Below are positions 33,848 to 42,036 of a stretch of DNA of 64,000 bases, piece after piece; within the stretch, counting starts at the first letter, position 1, and the number at the start of each line of letters is the position of its first letter. Where the stretch lies: assembly GCA_016873495.1 (NCBI GenBank), contig VGXC01000011.1:22114-86113 (forward strand). The letters are read 5' to 3'. The notes below the pieces were generated by a model, which did no database searches, had not been told where the DNA came from, and was given only the letters and a program-made list of their open reading frames with translations. The translations under genes and the position numbers were made by a program. Origin of the DNA: Nitrospira sp. Lineage in GTDB: Bacteria > Nitrospirota > Nitrospiria > Nitrospirales > Nitrospiraceae.

Positions 33848-34264
33848 CTATCGTGGCCCGGCGGCAGGTGAAGTGTCCGCACGGGCTTGGACCCGCTCGA
33901 CCAAGGTGCGGACATCGGAGGGATCGAGCAGGCGCGATCCCTGTGCATGTCCGGCTAAAATGGCGGTGATTTCCCTGAGGCGCAACTGGGCCCGCTGGAA
34001 CGGCTCCGCGCCGGTGAGTTCGGAGGGCTGTCCCTGGCTCAACTTGTCGAATTCGGCGCGGATATCGCGGAAGTCCCGTTGGAGGTTCTTGTGCATCGAG
34101 CAGGCCTCGCAGTACCACTTGGGGCTTTGATCGGCAGACGGGGAGAGCCGGTCGTAGGTGCGGCCGAAAAAGTCCTTGCCCAGAGAGAGTTTCTGCAAGG
34201 GCCCTTGCTGGGACCCGCAGGCATCGCATTGTCCCGCCGAGAAACTTGTCTGCCCGTCTGCCAC
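33848..34264 (-). CDS. CxxC hypothetical protein
   Basis: 138 residues, GTG start. The N-terminus has CDACGS and later WYCEACSMHK, a pair of CxxC motifs that could bind zinc. The C-terminal half is helical (FRDIRAEFDKL, RAQLRLREITAILAGHAQ). It is the first gene of the four-gene group that ends with the ferredoxin at 32755. The divergent neighbour is alanine dehydrogenase. No function is apparent. Confidence 0.72.
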   Translation of the reverse strand: MADGQTSFSAGQCDACGSQQGPLQKLSLGKDFFGRTYDRLSPSADQSPKWYCEACSMHKNLQRDFRDIRAEFDKLSQGQPSELTGAEPFQRAQLRLREITAILAGHAQGSRLLDPSDVRTLVERVQARADTSPAAGPR

Positions 34265-34417
34265 AGGTGAGCCCTCCGGAAAACGGGCGGATCATACTAT
34301 AGGTGCTCACGGCCTGTCCAGCCTCGGGGAGGAGAGAGGCTGGCACCAGATTGGGTCGCTTACGGAGTATAATATCTCGTTCTCATACGGTCGATCGAGC
34401 TGATCGGGAGGAGTGAC

Positions 34418-35521
34418 ATGATCATCGGCGTGCCGCGAGAAATCAAAGACCATGAGTTTCGGGTGAGCCTGACCCCGGAAGGCGTCAGGACCCTGTGCGC
34501 CGCCGGCCATACGGTCTGGGTCGAGCCGACGGCCGGGGATGGCAGCGGGTTCTCCGACGAACAGTATCGTCAAGCCGGCGCCCGCCTGGCCGGGTCGAAG
34601 GACCAGCTCTTCAAAGAGGCGGAGCTGATCGTAAAGGTGAAGGAGCCCCTGGCGTCGGAATATGCCCTGTTCCGTTCCGGCCAGCTCCTGTTTACGTACC
34701 TGCACCTGGCCGCGTCGGTGGAACTGACGAAGGCGTTGATGGAGGCGCAGGTCACGGCCATCGCCTATGAGACGACCGAGAGCCAGGACGGAAGCCTGCC
34801 GATGCTGAAGCCCATGAGCGAGATCGCCGGCCGACTGGCGGTGCAGGTCGGCGCCGGATATTTGGAGCGGCTGCAGGGAGGATCCGGCGTGTTGCTGGGC
34901 GGAGTCCCCGGCGTTGCGCCAGGCACAGTCGTGGTGCTGGGAGCCGGGGTGGTCGGAAGCGCCGCGACCGAGATTGCCGTAGGGATGGGGGCCCAGGTCA
35001 CGGTGATCAACCAGGATCTGGAGCGTCTGCGGGAACTGGACACGCTCTACCGGGGACGGATCGTGACGCTGGCCTCCCATCAGTCCTGGATCGACCGGGC
35101 GGTCGAAGAGGCGGACTTGGTCATCGGCGCCGTGATGGTGCGGGGGGCCAAGGCGCCCAAGCTGGTGTCCCGCTCGGTCGTGGCCCGTATGCGTTCCGGC
35201 TCCGTGATCGTGGACGTGGCGGTGGATCAAGGGGGGTGCATTGAAACGACTCGCCCGACCAGCCATTCCGATCCCGTGTACCGCGTGGAGGGGGTCTTGC
35301 ACTATTGTGTGCCGAACATGCCGGGCATTGTGCCGCGGACCTCGACTTTGGCCTTGACCAACGCGACACTTCCCTTTATAGTTCGCCTGGCCTCGGCGGG
35401 ACTCGAGCCGGCCATGCGCGCCGATCCCGGCTTTGCACGCGGGATCAATGTCGCGAAGGGCAAGGTGATGTGTCGTGCCGTGGCCGAAGCCCATGGAATG
35501 CCGTGGACGTCGCCAGCCTGA
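34418..35521 (+). CDS. ald: Alanine dehydrogenase
   Basis: 367 residues, the normal length. [23 protein letters not shown] is the family start, [11 protein letters not shown] contains the catalytic lysine and FTYLHLAAS the substrate-binding histidine. [21 protein letters not shown] is the NAD-binding loop. The enzyme interconverts L-alanine and pyruvate plus ammonia. A tRNA-Pro gene follows 25 bases after the stop. Confidence 0.96.
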   Translation: MIIGVPREIKDHEFRVSLTPEGVRTLCAAGHTVWVEPTAGDGSGFSDEQYRQAGARLAGSKDQLFKEAELIVKVKEPLASEYALFRSGQLLFTYLHLAASVELTKALMEAQVTAIAYETTESQDGSLPMLKPMSEIAGRLAVQVGAGYLERLQGGSGVLLGGVPGVAPGTVVVLGAGVVGSAATEIAVGMGAQVTVINQDLERLRELDTLYRGRIVTLASHQSWIDRAVEEADLVIGAVMVRGAKAPKLVSRSVVARMRSGSVIVDVAVDQGGCIETTRPTSHSDPVYRVEGVLHYCVPNMPGIVPRTSTLALTNATLPFIVRLASAGLEPAMRADPGFARGINVAKGKVMCRAVAEAHGMPWTSPA

Positions 35522-35545
35522 CGTGAGCGGAATGGAAATCTGGAT

Positions 35546-35622
35546 CGGGGCGTAGCGCAGCCCGGTAGCGCACCGCGTTCGGGACGCGGGAGTCGCAGGT
35601 TCAAATCCTGTCGCCCCGACCA
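35546..35622 (+). tRNA. tRNA-Pro (anticodon CGG)
   Basis: A complete 77-base cloverleaf: acceptor CGGGGCG/CGCCCCG, anticodon stem CCGCG/CGCGG with loop TTCGGGA, T loop GTTCAAAT and encoded CCA at 35620-35622. A structured element begins three bases after the CCA, as at the other tRNAs. Confidence 0.95.
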
Positions 35623-35625
35623 CAC

Positions 35626-35790
35626 CAACCTTCGGTTGCACCGCCCGCTTCGATCATATGCGGGTGGATTGGTACGTTGCCTCAAGTAGGCTTAAATTCT
35701 TTCGCTTGCGTGGACCGCTCGCCTATTTTCTTATTGAGGCGAGCGGAGAAACACCTCAAATATCCGGAGCGTTTTTGTTCTTCTTCGTGC
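35626..35790 (+). repeat. tRNA-trailing structured element, copy 2
   Basis: Hairpin I: CAACC (35626-35630), TTC, GGTTG (35634-35638). Hairpin II: CCGCCCGC (35641-35648), loop TTCGATCATAT, GCGGGTGG (35660-35667) with one G-U. The linker ends in ATTCTTTCGCTTGCGTG. Hairpin III: CCGCTCGCC (35715-35723) with GGCGAGCGG (35738-35746), nine perfect pairs. A T-rich tail (TTTTTGTTCTTCTTCGTG, to 35789) closes the unit. Stems differ from copy 1 but remain complementary. Confidence 0.7.
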
Positions 35791-35839
35791 AACGCGCACT
35801 TGCCGCTCAATCGATTTCCACCCCAACCATCCTATCTTC

Positions 35840-36127
35840 ATGTCTTCAGCCCAGACAGTTCGTGCCGTCATTCTGGTGAGCGGCTTGGTGCAAGGCGTCG
35901 GCTTTCGCGCCTTTGTCGAAGGAGAGGCCTGCCGGCTTGGGCTCACCGGGGGTGTGTGCAACCGCGAGGACGGTCGGGTTGAATCGGTTGTCGAAGGAGC
36001 GCGGACCGTGGTGGAGGCGTTCATCGAGCGGCTTCGCACCGGGCCGCGCCTGGCGCGGGTCGAGAGCCTCGAGGTCGAATGGGAGCCGCCCACCGGTCGG
36101 GACAGAGGATTCCAGATCTGGTATTGA
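35840..36127 (+). CDS. acyP: Acylphosphatase
   Basis: 95 residues. The signature LVQGVGFRAF contains the phosphate-binding arginine, and GGVCNREDGRVESVVEG contains the catalytic asparagine. The enzyme hydrolyses acyl phosphates. It starts about 50 bases after the tRNA element and is followed 41 bases later by apt. Confidence 0.92.
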   Translation: MSSAQTVRAVILVSGLVQGVGFRAFVEGEACRLGLTGGVCNREDGRVESVVEGARTVVEAFIERLRTGPRLARVESLEVEWEPPTGRDRGFQIWY

Positions 36128-36167
36128 TGTCGAACAGGGTGACGAGACGAGAAAGGGGAACGTGCCG

Positions 36168-36683
36168 ATGGACTACAAGAAACTGATTCGCGAAGTGCCC
36201 GACTTCCCCAAGCCGGGAATCCTTTTTTATGACATCACGACGCTGCTGAAGGATGCCCAGGCATTTCGGACGGTGCAGGATGAGTTGGTAGCCCGGTATC
36301 GCGATCAGGGCATCTCGAAGATCGTCGGGATCGAATCCCGAGGCTTCATCCTCGGGAGTCCGCTGGCCTATCAGATCGGCGCAGGGTTCGTCCCGGTTCG
36401 CAAGCCGGGCAAGCTGCCGGCCGACACCTATGAGGTCAAGTACAAACTGGAATATGGGTCCAACTCGCTCGCGATCCATCGCGACGCGATCGCGATGGGC
36501 GAACGGGTGCTGGTGGTCGACGATCTGCTCGCGACCGGCGGAACGGCAGCGGCCACGATCAGCCTGATCCGTCAGCTCGGCGGTGAGATTGCGGGCATGG
36601 TGGTGCTGGTGGAATTGACCGATCTCAAAGGTCGAGACAAGTTGGATGGCTGCCCCTTGCACGCGCTGATCACCTATCCATAA
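36168..36683 (+). CDS. apt: Adenine phosphoribosyltransferase
   Basis: 171 residues. It makes AMP from adenine and PRPP. The start MDYKKLIREVPDFPKPGILFYDIT is family-typical, and VVDDLLATGGTAAA is the PRPP-binding loop. ATG 36168 was chosen; a GTG two codons earlier is possible. AAAGGGG sits about ten bases upstream. Confidence 0.96.
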   Translation: MDYKKLIREVPDFPKPGILFYDITTLLKDAQAFRTVQDELVARYRDQGISKIVGIESRGFILGSPLAYQIGAGFVPVRKPGKLPADTYEVKYKLEYGSNSLAIHRDAIAMGERVLVVDDLLATGGTAAATISLIRQLGGEIAGMVVLVELTDLKGRDKLDGCPLHALITYP

Positions 36684-36816
36684 GCAAGCCGTTTCGATGT
36701 GGGGCCCATGGCGTCGGCCGTGCATGTGTGCCGGAGCGCTTGTCAAACCAACAGTGCCGTGTTAAGAATACGCCGCCTTTTTCAGGCCGATGGCCCAAGG
36801 GAGGGATGCGTAAACG

Positions 36817-37380
36817 ATGTCCACGAAGGGAAAGGTCAAAAAGAAACCCGTGAATAAATCGTCTAAATCCGTTAAGCCGTCCGCGAAGCGATCCGTGGCC
36901 AAAGTGAAGGGAAAGGGAGCGTCGGAGGTTGCTGTGTCCGACGGGAAGCGGACGATCGCGACGACCCATGACGCGCCGAAAGCCAAGTCGAAATACGCCG
37001 GCCGCCGGGACGCGTTGCACCGCATGTTGATGGCGAAGCGGCAGGAGATCATGAAGGAGATCGGCGCCTCGCTGGGGCAGTCCTTGACGGAAGATCAGCA
37101 GCGCCGCCTAGAGTCGGCGATGGACGTCGGAGACCAGGCGTTGATGGATCTCGAGCGGGAGATGGGGATCTCGCTCATGGAAATGCGGAATCGGAAGCGG
37201 CAGTTAATCGACGAGGCTCTCGTCAGTTTGGATGAGGGCACCTATGGAATCTGCGCCGAATGCGGCGTGGACATCAGCGAGAAGCGGCTGGCCGCCGTGC
37301 CCTTTGCGAAGCTATGCGTCGAGTGTCAGTCCCAGCAAGAATTGATGGAGAAGATCGAAAAGGGCGAGGAGCGAGACTGA
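36817..37380 (+). CDS. DksA/TraR family zinc-finger protein
   Basis: 187 residues. A long lysine-rich N-terminus (1-60) with low complexity precedes the DksA-like helical hairpin (about 70-135). The C-terminal zinc finger reads YGICAECGVDISEKRLAAVPFAKLCVECQSQQE. DksA proteins enter the RNA polymerase secondary channel and work with ppGpp. The basic tail is longer than in standard DksA and may bind nucleic acid. queC follows after 32 bases. Confidence 0.88.
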   Translation: MSTKGKVKKKPVNKSSKSVKPSAKRSVAKVKGKGASEVAVSDGKRTIATTHDAPKAKSKYAGRRDALHRMLMAKRQEIMKEIGASLGQSLTEDQQRRLESAMDVGDQALMDLEREMGISLMEMRNRKRQLIDEALVSLDEGTYGICAECGVDISEKRLAAVPFAKLCVECQSQQELMEKIEKGEERD

Positions 37381-37412
37381 GGCGGCCGGACCGCCCGCCC
37401 GTGGATGAATGT

Positions 37413-38102
37413 ATGAAGGCCGTGGTGTTGGCCAGCGGGGGACTCGACTCCACGGTGACGGCGGCGGTGGCCAAGCGGGACGGTTACGACCTCTATCTGC
37501 TCACGGTCGGGTATGGGCAGCGGCATCGCATCGAAGTCGAACGGGCGCGGCAAATCGGTGTCGCGCTGGGGGCTGCCGGCCATTTGGTGTTGGACCTGGA
37601 CCTCCGATTGATCGGCGGCTCGGCGTTGATCTCCGAGCAGGCCGTCCCCAAGGATCGATCCAGGGCCGAGCGAGCGGAAGGCATCCCCGTCACCTATGTG
37701 CCGGCGCGCAACACGATCTTTCTGTCGCTGGCCTTGGCGCATGCCGAAACCTTGGGAGCGGCCTGGATCTACTTCGGCGCCAACGTCGTGGACTATTCCG
37801 GATATCCGGATTGCCGGCCGGAGTACCTCCGGGCCTTCGAACAGGTGGCGCGTCTGGGGACCAAGGCCGGGATGGGCGGGGCCGGAATCGGAATCAGGGC
37901 GCCGTTGCTCCAGATGACGAAGGCCGAGATCATCCGCCAGGGGCTGACGTTGGGGGCGCCGTTGCACCTGACGCATAGCTGTTACGATCCTGCGCCGGGG
38001 GGGGCTGCCTGCGGCCGATGCGACAGTTGTCGTATTCGGCTGGAAGGTTTCAAAGCGGCCGGGATGGCCGACCCGATTGCCTATGTCGGCGCGCTGAGCT
38101 GA
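37413..38102 (+). CDS. queC: 7-cyano-7-deazaguanine synthase
   Basis: 229 residues. The PP-loop motif ASGGLDSTV is at the N-terminus, and the C-terminal zinc site is CYDPAPGGAACGRCDSCRIRL. The enzyme makes preQ0 on the queuosine pathway, using ATP and ammonia. The ATG at 37413 is followed directly by the conserved KAVVLASGGLDS. No other queuosine genes are in the window. Confidence 0.96.
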   Translation: MKAVVLASGGLDSTVTAAVAKRDGYDLYLLTVGYGQRHRIEVERARQIGVALGAAGHLVLDLDLRLIGGSALISEQAVPKDRSRAERAEGIPVTYVPARNTIFLSLALAHAETLGAAWIYFGANVVDYSGYPDCRPEYLRAFEQVARLGTKAGMGGAGIGIRAPLLQMTKAEIIRQGLTLGAPLHLTHSCYDPAPGGAACGRCDSCRIRLEGFKAAGMADPIAYVGALS

Positions 38103-38112
38103 ACGGAGCCCC

Positions 38113-38295
38113 ATGTCGCCTGAAGAATTCTTCATGTATCTCACGATCGGACTGATCGTACTGGTGCCGATTTCCGCCAGACTCTACCGGTATTTCACCG
38201 CCGGCCAAGTTAAGCGAATGCTGCGGGAAGAGTTCGGCAAGGGGTCCAAGGCCGGCGAGCCGTCTCAGCCGGGGACTGGACCGAAAGGATCATGA
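38113..38295 (+). CDS. Small membrane protein
   Basis: 60 residues with one hydrophobic helix (MYLTIGLIVLVPISARLYRYF) and a charged glycine-rich tail. The stop overlaps the start of the cytochrome c gene, so the two are probably translated together. Function unknown. Confidence 0.65.
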   Translation: MSPEEFFMYLTIGLIVLVPISARLYRYFTAGQVKRMLREEFGKGSKAGEPSQPGTGPKGS

Positions 38296-38693
38296 GCATG
38301 GCCAATTGGATCGGCGCGGCGGTGAGACGGGGCCTCGTAACCGGCGCGAGCATGATCGTGTTGGCAACAATCGTCCCGGTGGCGTCGGCGAAGCCGGACG
38401 CGCCGCCGGTTCCGGCGGAGTTCGGCAAGGGCGAGGCCAAGTTCAAGGCCAACTGCGCCCGCTGCCATGGGGAGCGGGGCGTGGGGACCAATCAAGGGCC
38501 GCCGCTGGTGCACAAGATTTATGAGCCCAACCATCATGGAGATCCGACCTTCCAGCGGGCGGCCGCCAATGGGGTCCGCGCGCACCATTGGCAGTTCGGC
38601 GACATGCCACGGATCGACGGGGTGACGCCCGACGACGTGGAACAGATCGTCAAATATGTCCGCTGGCTCCAGCGCCAGGCGGGGATCATGTAG
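38292..38693 (+). CDS. Mono-heme cytochrome c
   Basis: 133 residues with a signal peptide (MIVLATIVPVASA) and a class-I cytochrome c fold. The heme motif is CARCH, followed by GERGVGTNQGPPL, and a late MPRIDGVTPDDVEQIVKYVRWLQ holds the probable methionine ligand (GDMPRID). It transfers electrons in the periplasm. A four-base overlap with the small membrane protein links them. Confidence 0.9.
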   Translation: MSMANWIGAAVRRGLVTGASMIVLATIVPVASAKPDAPPVPAEFGKGEAKFKANCARCHGERGVGTNQGPPLVHKIYEPNHHGDPTFQRAAANGVRAHHWQFGDMPRIDGVTPDDVEQIVKYVRWLQRQAGIM

Positions 38694-38884
38694 GTCGATA
38701 TTCAGCGCGCGCGTTCGGCCATCCGTCCGAGACCCTCCTCCGCACCTGCATTTGACTTCCAGTGACGGTTCTTCATAAGCTGAATCGAGATTCGTGCGCA
38801 TTGTCCGGAGGGCGAAGTGTGTTCGACACCAACCTGGGACGGCCGGCTCTTCGCTGCGTTCGGCCCATAGCGGAGGAGGGGGTC

Positions 38885-39730
38885 ATGAACATCTCACGGG
38901 GACGATGGGTAACAGTGCTGGGGGTGGGCGTCGTGTTGCTGATGACGTCGGGGTGCATTATGCCGGCCATCGACGCAGGACATGAAGGTGTGTTGGTGCA
39001 GAAGCCGATTTTCTTCGGTCACGGCGGTGTGGACCCGGTCCCTATCCCCACCGGGCGCATTCTTGCGGCCTTGACGACCGAAGTGATCGACGTCGATATC
39101 CGGCCGACCCAGTACTCGGAACACTTCGATATTATCTCCTCGGAAAACGCCCCCGTGTCGTTTGATGCCTTCTTCATCGCCAATGTGGTGGAGGGGCGGT
39201 CGCCCGAGTTGATCGCGCGGTTTGGCCCCAACTGGTACACCAACAACATCAAGGAGGCGTTCCGGACCATCGTCAGGGAAGAAGTGCAGAAGTATGCGCT
39301 CTTCGAGCTGACCACCAAGTCCGCCACGCGGGTCAAGCTACAGGATGCGATCGACCACGAGGTACGGACCAGGATCATCGAAAAACAGAGCGTTCCTATT
39401 CGCTTGAATCGGGTGGTCGTGGGAGGGATCCTGCCGCCAAAAGGCGTCCTCGACCAGACGGCGCAGACGATTATTCAGGAACAGCGCCGCATCACGATGG
39501 TGGAGTTCCAGAAAGCCGAGGAGATGCGGGAGAAAGCGGAACGGCAGCGGGGGATCGCGGACCGAGCCTACCGGGAAAGCCTCGGGCTGACCGCGCCGGA
39601 GTTTGTCGACCTGCGCCGGATCGAAGTCCAGAAAGAGATCGTCTCCCATGCCCCCAACTCGAACCTGACGATCATCATGGGCATGGAGAAGATGGGGATC
39701 AACCTGCCGCCTATCAGTGCTGACAAATAG
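38885..39730 (+). CDS. SPFH/prohibitin-like lipoprotein
   Basis: 281 residues. The signal peptide ends with the lipobox LMTSGC, so the protein is predicted to be lipidated. The body matches the SPFH/band-7 fold: AGHEGVLVQKPIFFGHGGVDPVPIPTGR and a long helical C-terminal half rich in charged residues (VEFQKAEEMREKAERQRGIADRAYRES). SPFH proteins scaffold membrane complexes. Most are anchored by a transmembrane helix, so lipid anchoring in the envelope is a variation. Confidence 0.8.
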   Translation: MNISRGRWVTVLGVGVVLLMTSGCIMPAIDAGHEGVLVQKPIFFGHGGVDPVPIPTGRILAALTTEVIDVDIRPTQYSEHFDIISSENAPVSFDAFFIANVVEGRSPELIARFGPNWYTNNIKEAFRTIVREEVQKYALFELTTKSATRVKLQDAIDHEVRTRIIEKQSVPIRLNRVVVGGILPPKGVLDQTAQTIIQEQRRITMVEFQKAEEMREKAERQRGIADRAYRESLGLTAPEFVDLRRIEVQKEIVSHAPNSNLTIIMGMEKMGINLPPISADK

Positions 39731-39744
39731 AAGGATGTTAATAA

Positions 39745-39873
39745 AGGCTTCCGGCTTTGTTCTCGCTTGGTTTCCGGCCTCGACGTACGTGGCAACGCGA
39801 GAGGCAAGGCAACTATCCGCTCGCAGTTGTCGAAGCGACCGGTTCAAGCGAAGCTTGGTATGTACCTCCTCGG
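39745..39873 (-). repeat. Solo copy of the tRNA-trailing element
   Basis: Read on the minus strand, hairpin I is CAAGC-TTC-GCTTG (39857-39845). Hairpin II pairs 39842-39835 with 39824-39817 around a TTCGACAACT loop (one mismatch), and the linker opens with ATAGTTGCCTTGCC as in the extra unit at 19506. No tRNA gene precedes it; the nearest upstream same-strand gene is at 39997-40752. Confidence 0.6.
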
Positions 39874-39905
39874 CTTTTTCCCTCGATGCGACCTTGAAAT
39901 GGGAA

Positions 39906-39929
39906 CTACGCGCGTCATGGCGCGCGTAG
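39906..39929. other. Perfect nine-base-pair hairpin
   Basis: CTACGCGCG (39906-39914), loop TCATGG, CGCGCGTAG (39921-39929). It lies between the convergent ends of the SPFH gene and the gene at 39997, close to the solo element. It may act as a bidirectional terminator, but no T-tract is present. Confidence 0.5.
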
Positions 39930-39996
39930 GGTGGGTGGGTGAGAAGGTGCCTTTTGGAGCATCCTGAACCGATGGGCAAGATTGGATCGGGCCAGG

Positions 39997-40752
39997 TTAT
40001 TTCACCAGCCAAGCCCGGTAGGAGCGGGTACGGGGCGGTTTGACGAACTTCTGCACCCCAATTTGCCCGGGATTCAAGACTTCCCCCGGCGCGGTCTTGC
40101 GGGCCGGAGACCGGTCGCTCCCGATGGGGACCCCCTGGGCGTCGTAAAAATCGATCATGACATCCGCATGTTCTCGCAGACCGCCAGCATAGGCGGTGTT
40201 GAGCCAGTCCAGCCGTTGCAAAGCTTTGAACACGACGACGACGGTCCCGTCCTCCTCCTCGCGCACGCTTAAAATCTTCAAGGCGCGGTTCTGGTCCAGG
40301 CCGGGCGATTCCTTGCCCTGTCCGCGATTGATCTCCCGCTCGATCACCGCCTTGACCTCCTGCGGATTGATTGTGGCGCGCACCTTGGCGTAGACCGTCC
40401 GATCTTTGTCCGCCTGCTCCAACAGCTGCACATCTTTCAGGTAGCCGGAGGCGATGACCTGGCGCACCTGATTGAGCAGCGCCTGGTCGGTTACGGAGGC
40501 GGTGGCTTCGAGGAAGGGGCGAGATCGGTCGACGGCCATGCGGACGGCTTCCGTGTACGCGATGTTCTTCGCCTCGGCCAGGCTCACCGGATCGTGGTAG
40601 GTGTAGCGATAGTCCCCCACGATCTCGACCCGCTCGTTCTGAGCCGGCGGGGCCGGCTGCGCCAGGGCTGCCCAGGGCAGGCCTAGGGCGAGCCCCACCG
40701 TCACGGCCAGCGCGAACCTCAATCGTCCGACTCGTTCTCTCTGTAGCAGCAT
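39997..40752 (-). CDS. Exported protein of unknown function
   Basis: 251 residues with a signal peptide (LRFALAVTVGLALGLPWAALA). The mature part begins RVEIVGDYRYTYHDPVSLAEAKNIAYTEAVRMAVDRSRPFLEA, a pattern seen in LPP20-like and flagellar-assembly-type lipoprotein folds, and ends with a beta-rich region. It is preceded on the same strand by a lipoprotein (40777), 25 bases upstream. Function unknown. Confidence 0.7.
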   Translation of the reverse strand: MLLQRERVGRLRFALAVTVGLALGLPWAALAQPAPPAQNERVEIVGDYRYTYHDPVSLAEAKNIAYTEAVRMAVDRSRPFLEATASVTDQALLNQVRQVIASGYLKDVQLLEQADKDRTVYAKVRATINPQEVKAVIEREINRGQGKESPGLDQNRALKILSVREEEDGTVVVVFKALQRLDWLNTAYAGGLREHADVMIDFYDAQGVPIGSDRSPARKTAPGEVLNPGQIGVQKFVKPPRTRSYRAWLVK

Positions 40753-40776
40753 GAGGATGCACCTCCTCTCTGAACG

Positions 40777-41445
40777 CTAACGCAAGGTCTGGAGAAAATT
40801 GTCCGCGACGTCGGCGACGAGGGCTTCCCGGACAGCCGGTTCCTGTGGCACGGCGATCCCTTCATGGATAATGGCGGTGGCCTCCTGGTACCAGATCGTC
40901 TGGCCGGAATGGGCTTCGAGGAGCGTGAGGGTTAACGATCGACGATATTCCGGTCTGCCGAACGAGACCGTGCCGAGGTTGGCGGCACTTTCCCAGGATC
41001 CCTCGACCAGTAAGACCCCGTCCGCCTTGACGAGTCGGGCGGCATTCAAGATCGCCTCCGTTCTCTCGCGGTCGGACATCGGGATGCCGGCTTGAGATCC
41101 AGCCAGGCGTCGCTGAGTCTTGAGCGCCGCTTGATATTGCGTGTGGGACACGACGGTGAACCGGCCGCTCTTCTGGAGCCGCTCGCCCATGTCCAAGCCG
41201 ACCCGATCGAGTTTTCCACGGCTGGCGTCGGGGAGACCGAACTGCTCCTCTAAGCTGGACGGCAGGACGATCCCAATGGTTCGGATGTCGGTGGCCGATC
41301 CGCGTAGCGGAGCTTGAACGGCCAAATCCGTGTCAATGCTGGTGGGAAGGTACATGCCCAGGAAGCATCCGCCTACGGTGAGCAAGATCCCACCCAGTCC
41401 GCAGAATCGGAGGGCGTGCGTGAGGGGTCGTATTGGCGAGGACAT
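40777..41445 (-). CDS. Lipoprotein of unknown function
   Basis: 222 residues with lipobox VGGC (Cys27). The mature part includes IRTIGIVLPSSLEEQFGLPDASRGKLDRVGLDMGERLQKSGRFTVVSHTQYQAAL, resembling the alpha/beta domain of GNA1162/TolB-N-like lipoproteins. Residues VKADGVLLVEGSW and LTLTLLEAHSGQTIWYQEATAII continue that fold. It is co-oriented with 39997-40752. Function unknown. Confidence 0.72.
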   Translation of the reverse strand: MSSPIRPLTHALRFCGLGGILLTVGGCFLGMYLPTSIDTDLAVQAPLRGSATDIRTIGIVLPSSLEEQFGLPDASRGKLDRVGLDMGERLQKSGRFTVVSHTQYQAALKTQRRLAGSQAGIPMSDRERTEAILNAARLVKADGVLLVEGSWESAANLGTVSFGRPEYRRSLTLTLLEAHSGQTIWYQEATAIIHEGIAVPQEPAVREALVADVADNFLQTLR

Positions 41446-41582
41446 GGGCTAGAGGCTCCTCAAGATACAACCGGCCCTTTATGGTAACGGCCGCTAGGAG
41501 CCCTGTCAAACCAGCGGCGGGCAGCCATTCTAAACCCGCAAGGGGTGGGTGCGGAACTGGTCCGCCATGGACGGTCGGTTTA

Positions 41583-41933
41583 TTAGTTCAGCAAGAGTCC
41601 CGCCATGGCCGCCAGGCCGCCGGCTAGGGACAGGAGAAAGCCGATACCTCCCAGGGCGAACCAGGGCTTGATCTGCGCCAGCTCGTCATGCGTGAGGTGC
41701 GGATGCAGGTCTGCGGGAGCCCACCACCATTTGGCCGGCAGCACGTTTTTTTTCGACAGGACGCGGTAGAGAACCACGTGGTACCACAGACCGGTCGGAA
41801 CTCCGACGACGAGGCCGAGCAGGAGGGTCAAGAGTCCCACCGCCGTCATGAGCTGAGGCGTCAAGAGAGTGGTTGCCAGGCCGAGCAGACCGATCGCCAG
41901 CAAGGAGAGGAAAACCAGGGCGATCTCAGGCAT
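41583..41933 (-). CDS. Small membrane protein with about three helices
   Basis: 116 residues. Hydrophobic segments near 5-25, 28-50 and 90-110 (ALVFLSLLAIGLLGLATTLLTP, VGLLTLLLGLVVGVPTGLWYHVVLY, LGGIGFLLSLAGGLAAMAGLLL) predict an inner-membrane protein. It diverges from malQ. Function unknown. Confidence 0.7.
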   Translation of the reverse strand: MPEIALVFLSLLAIGLLGLATTLLTPQLMTAVGLLTLLLGLVVGVPTGLWYHVVLYRVLSKKNVLPAKWWWAPADLHPHLTHDELAQIKPWFALGGIGFLLSLAGGLAAMAGLLLN

Positions 41934-42036
41934 GGGGGAAATTGTACAAGATTGCCGCGGCCAGAGCTATGCACGATGCGTCGCAAAGCGCGGGGTCGCC
42001 TTGACTTGCCTTCCACATGTTCCTAGACTCCAGTTC

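Noticed and set aside
34307..35641. Minus-strand frame of 444 residues over alanine dehydrogenase and tRNA-Pro
   Set aside because: It is a shadow of the plus-strand gene; the peptide is low in complexity and begins with an antisense tRNA motif.
41869..42036. Upstream extension of malQ
   Set aside because: These codons overlap the divergent membrane protein gene (41583-41933) and have no family resemblance; the GTG at 42037 fits better.
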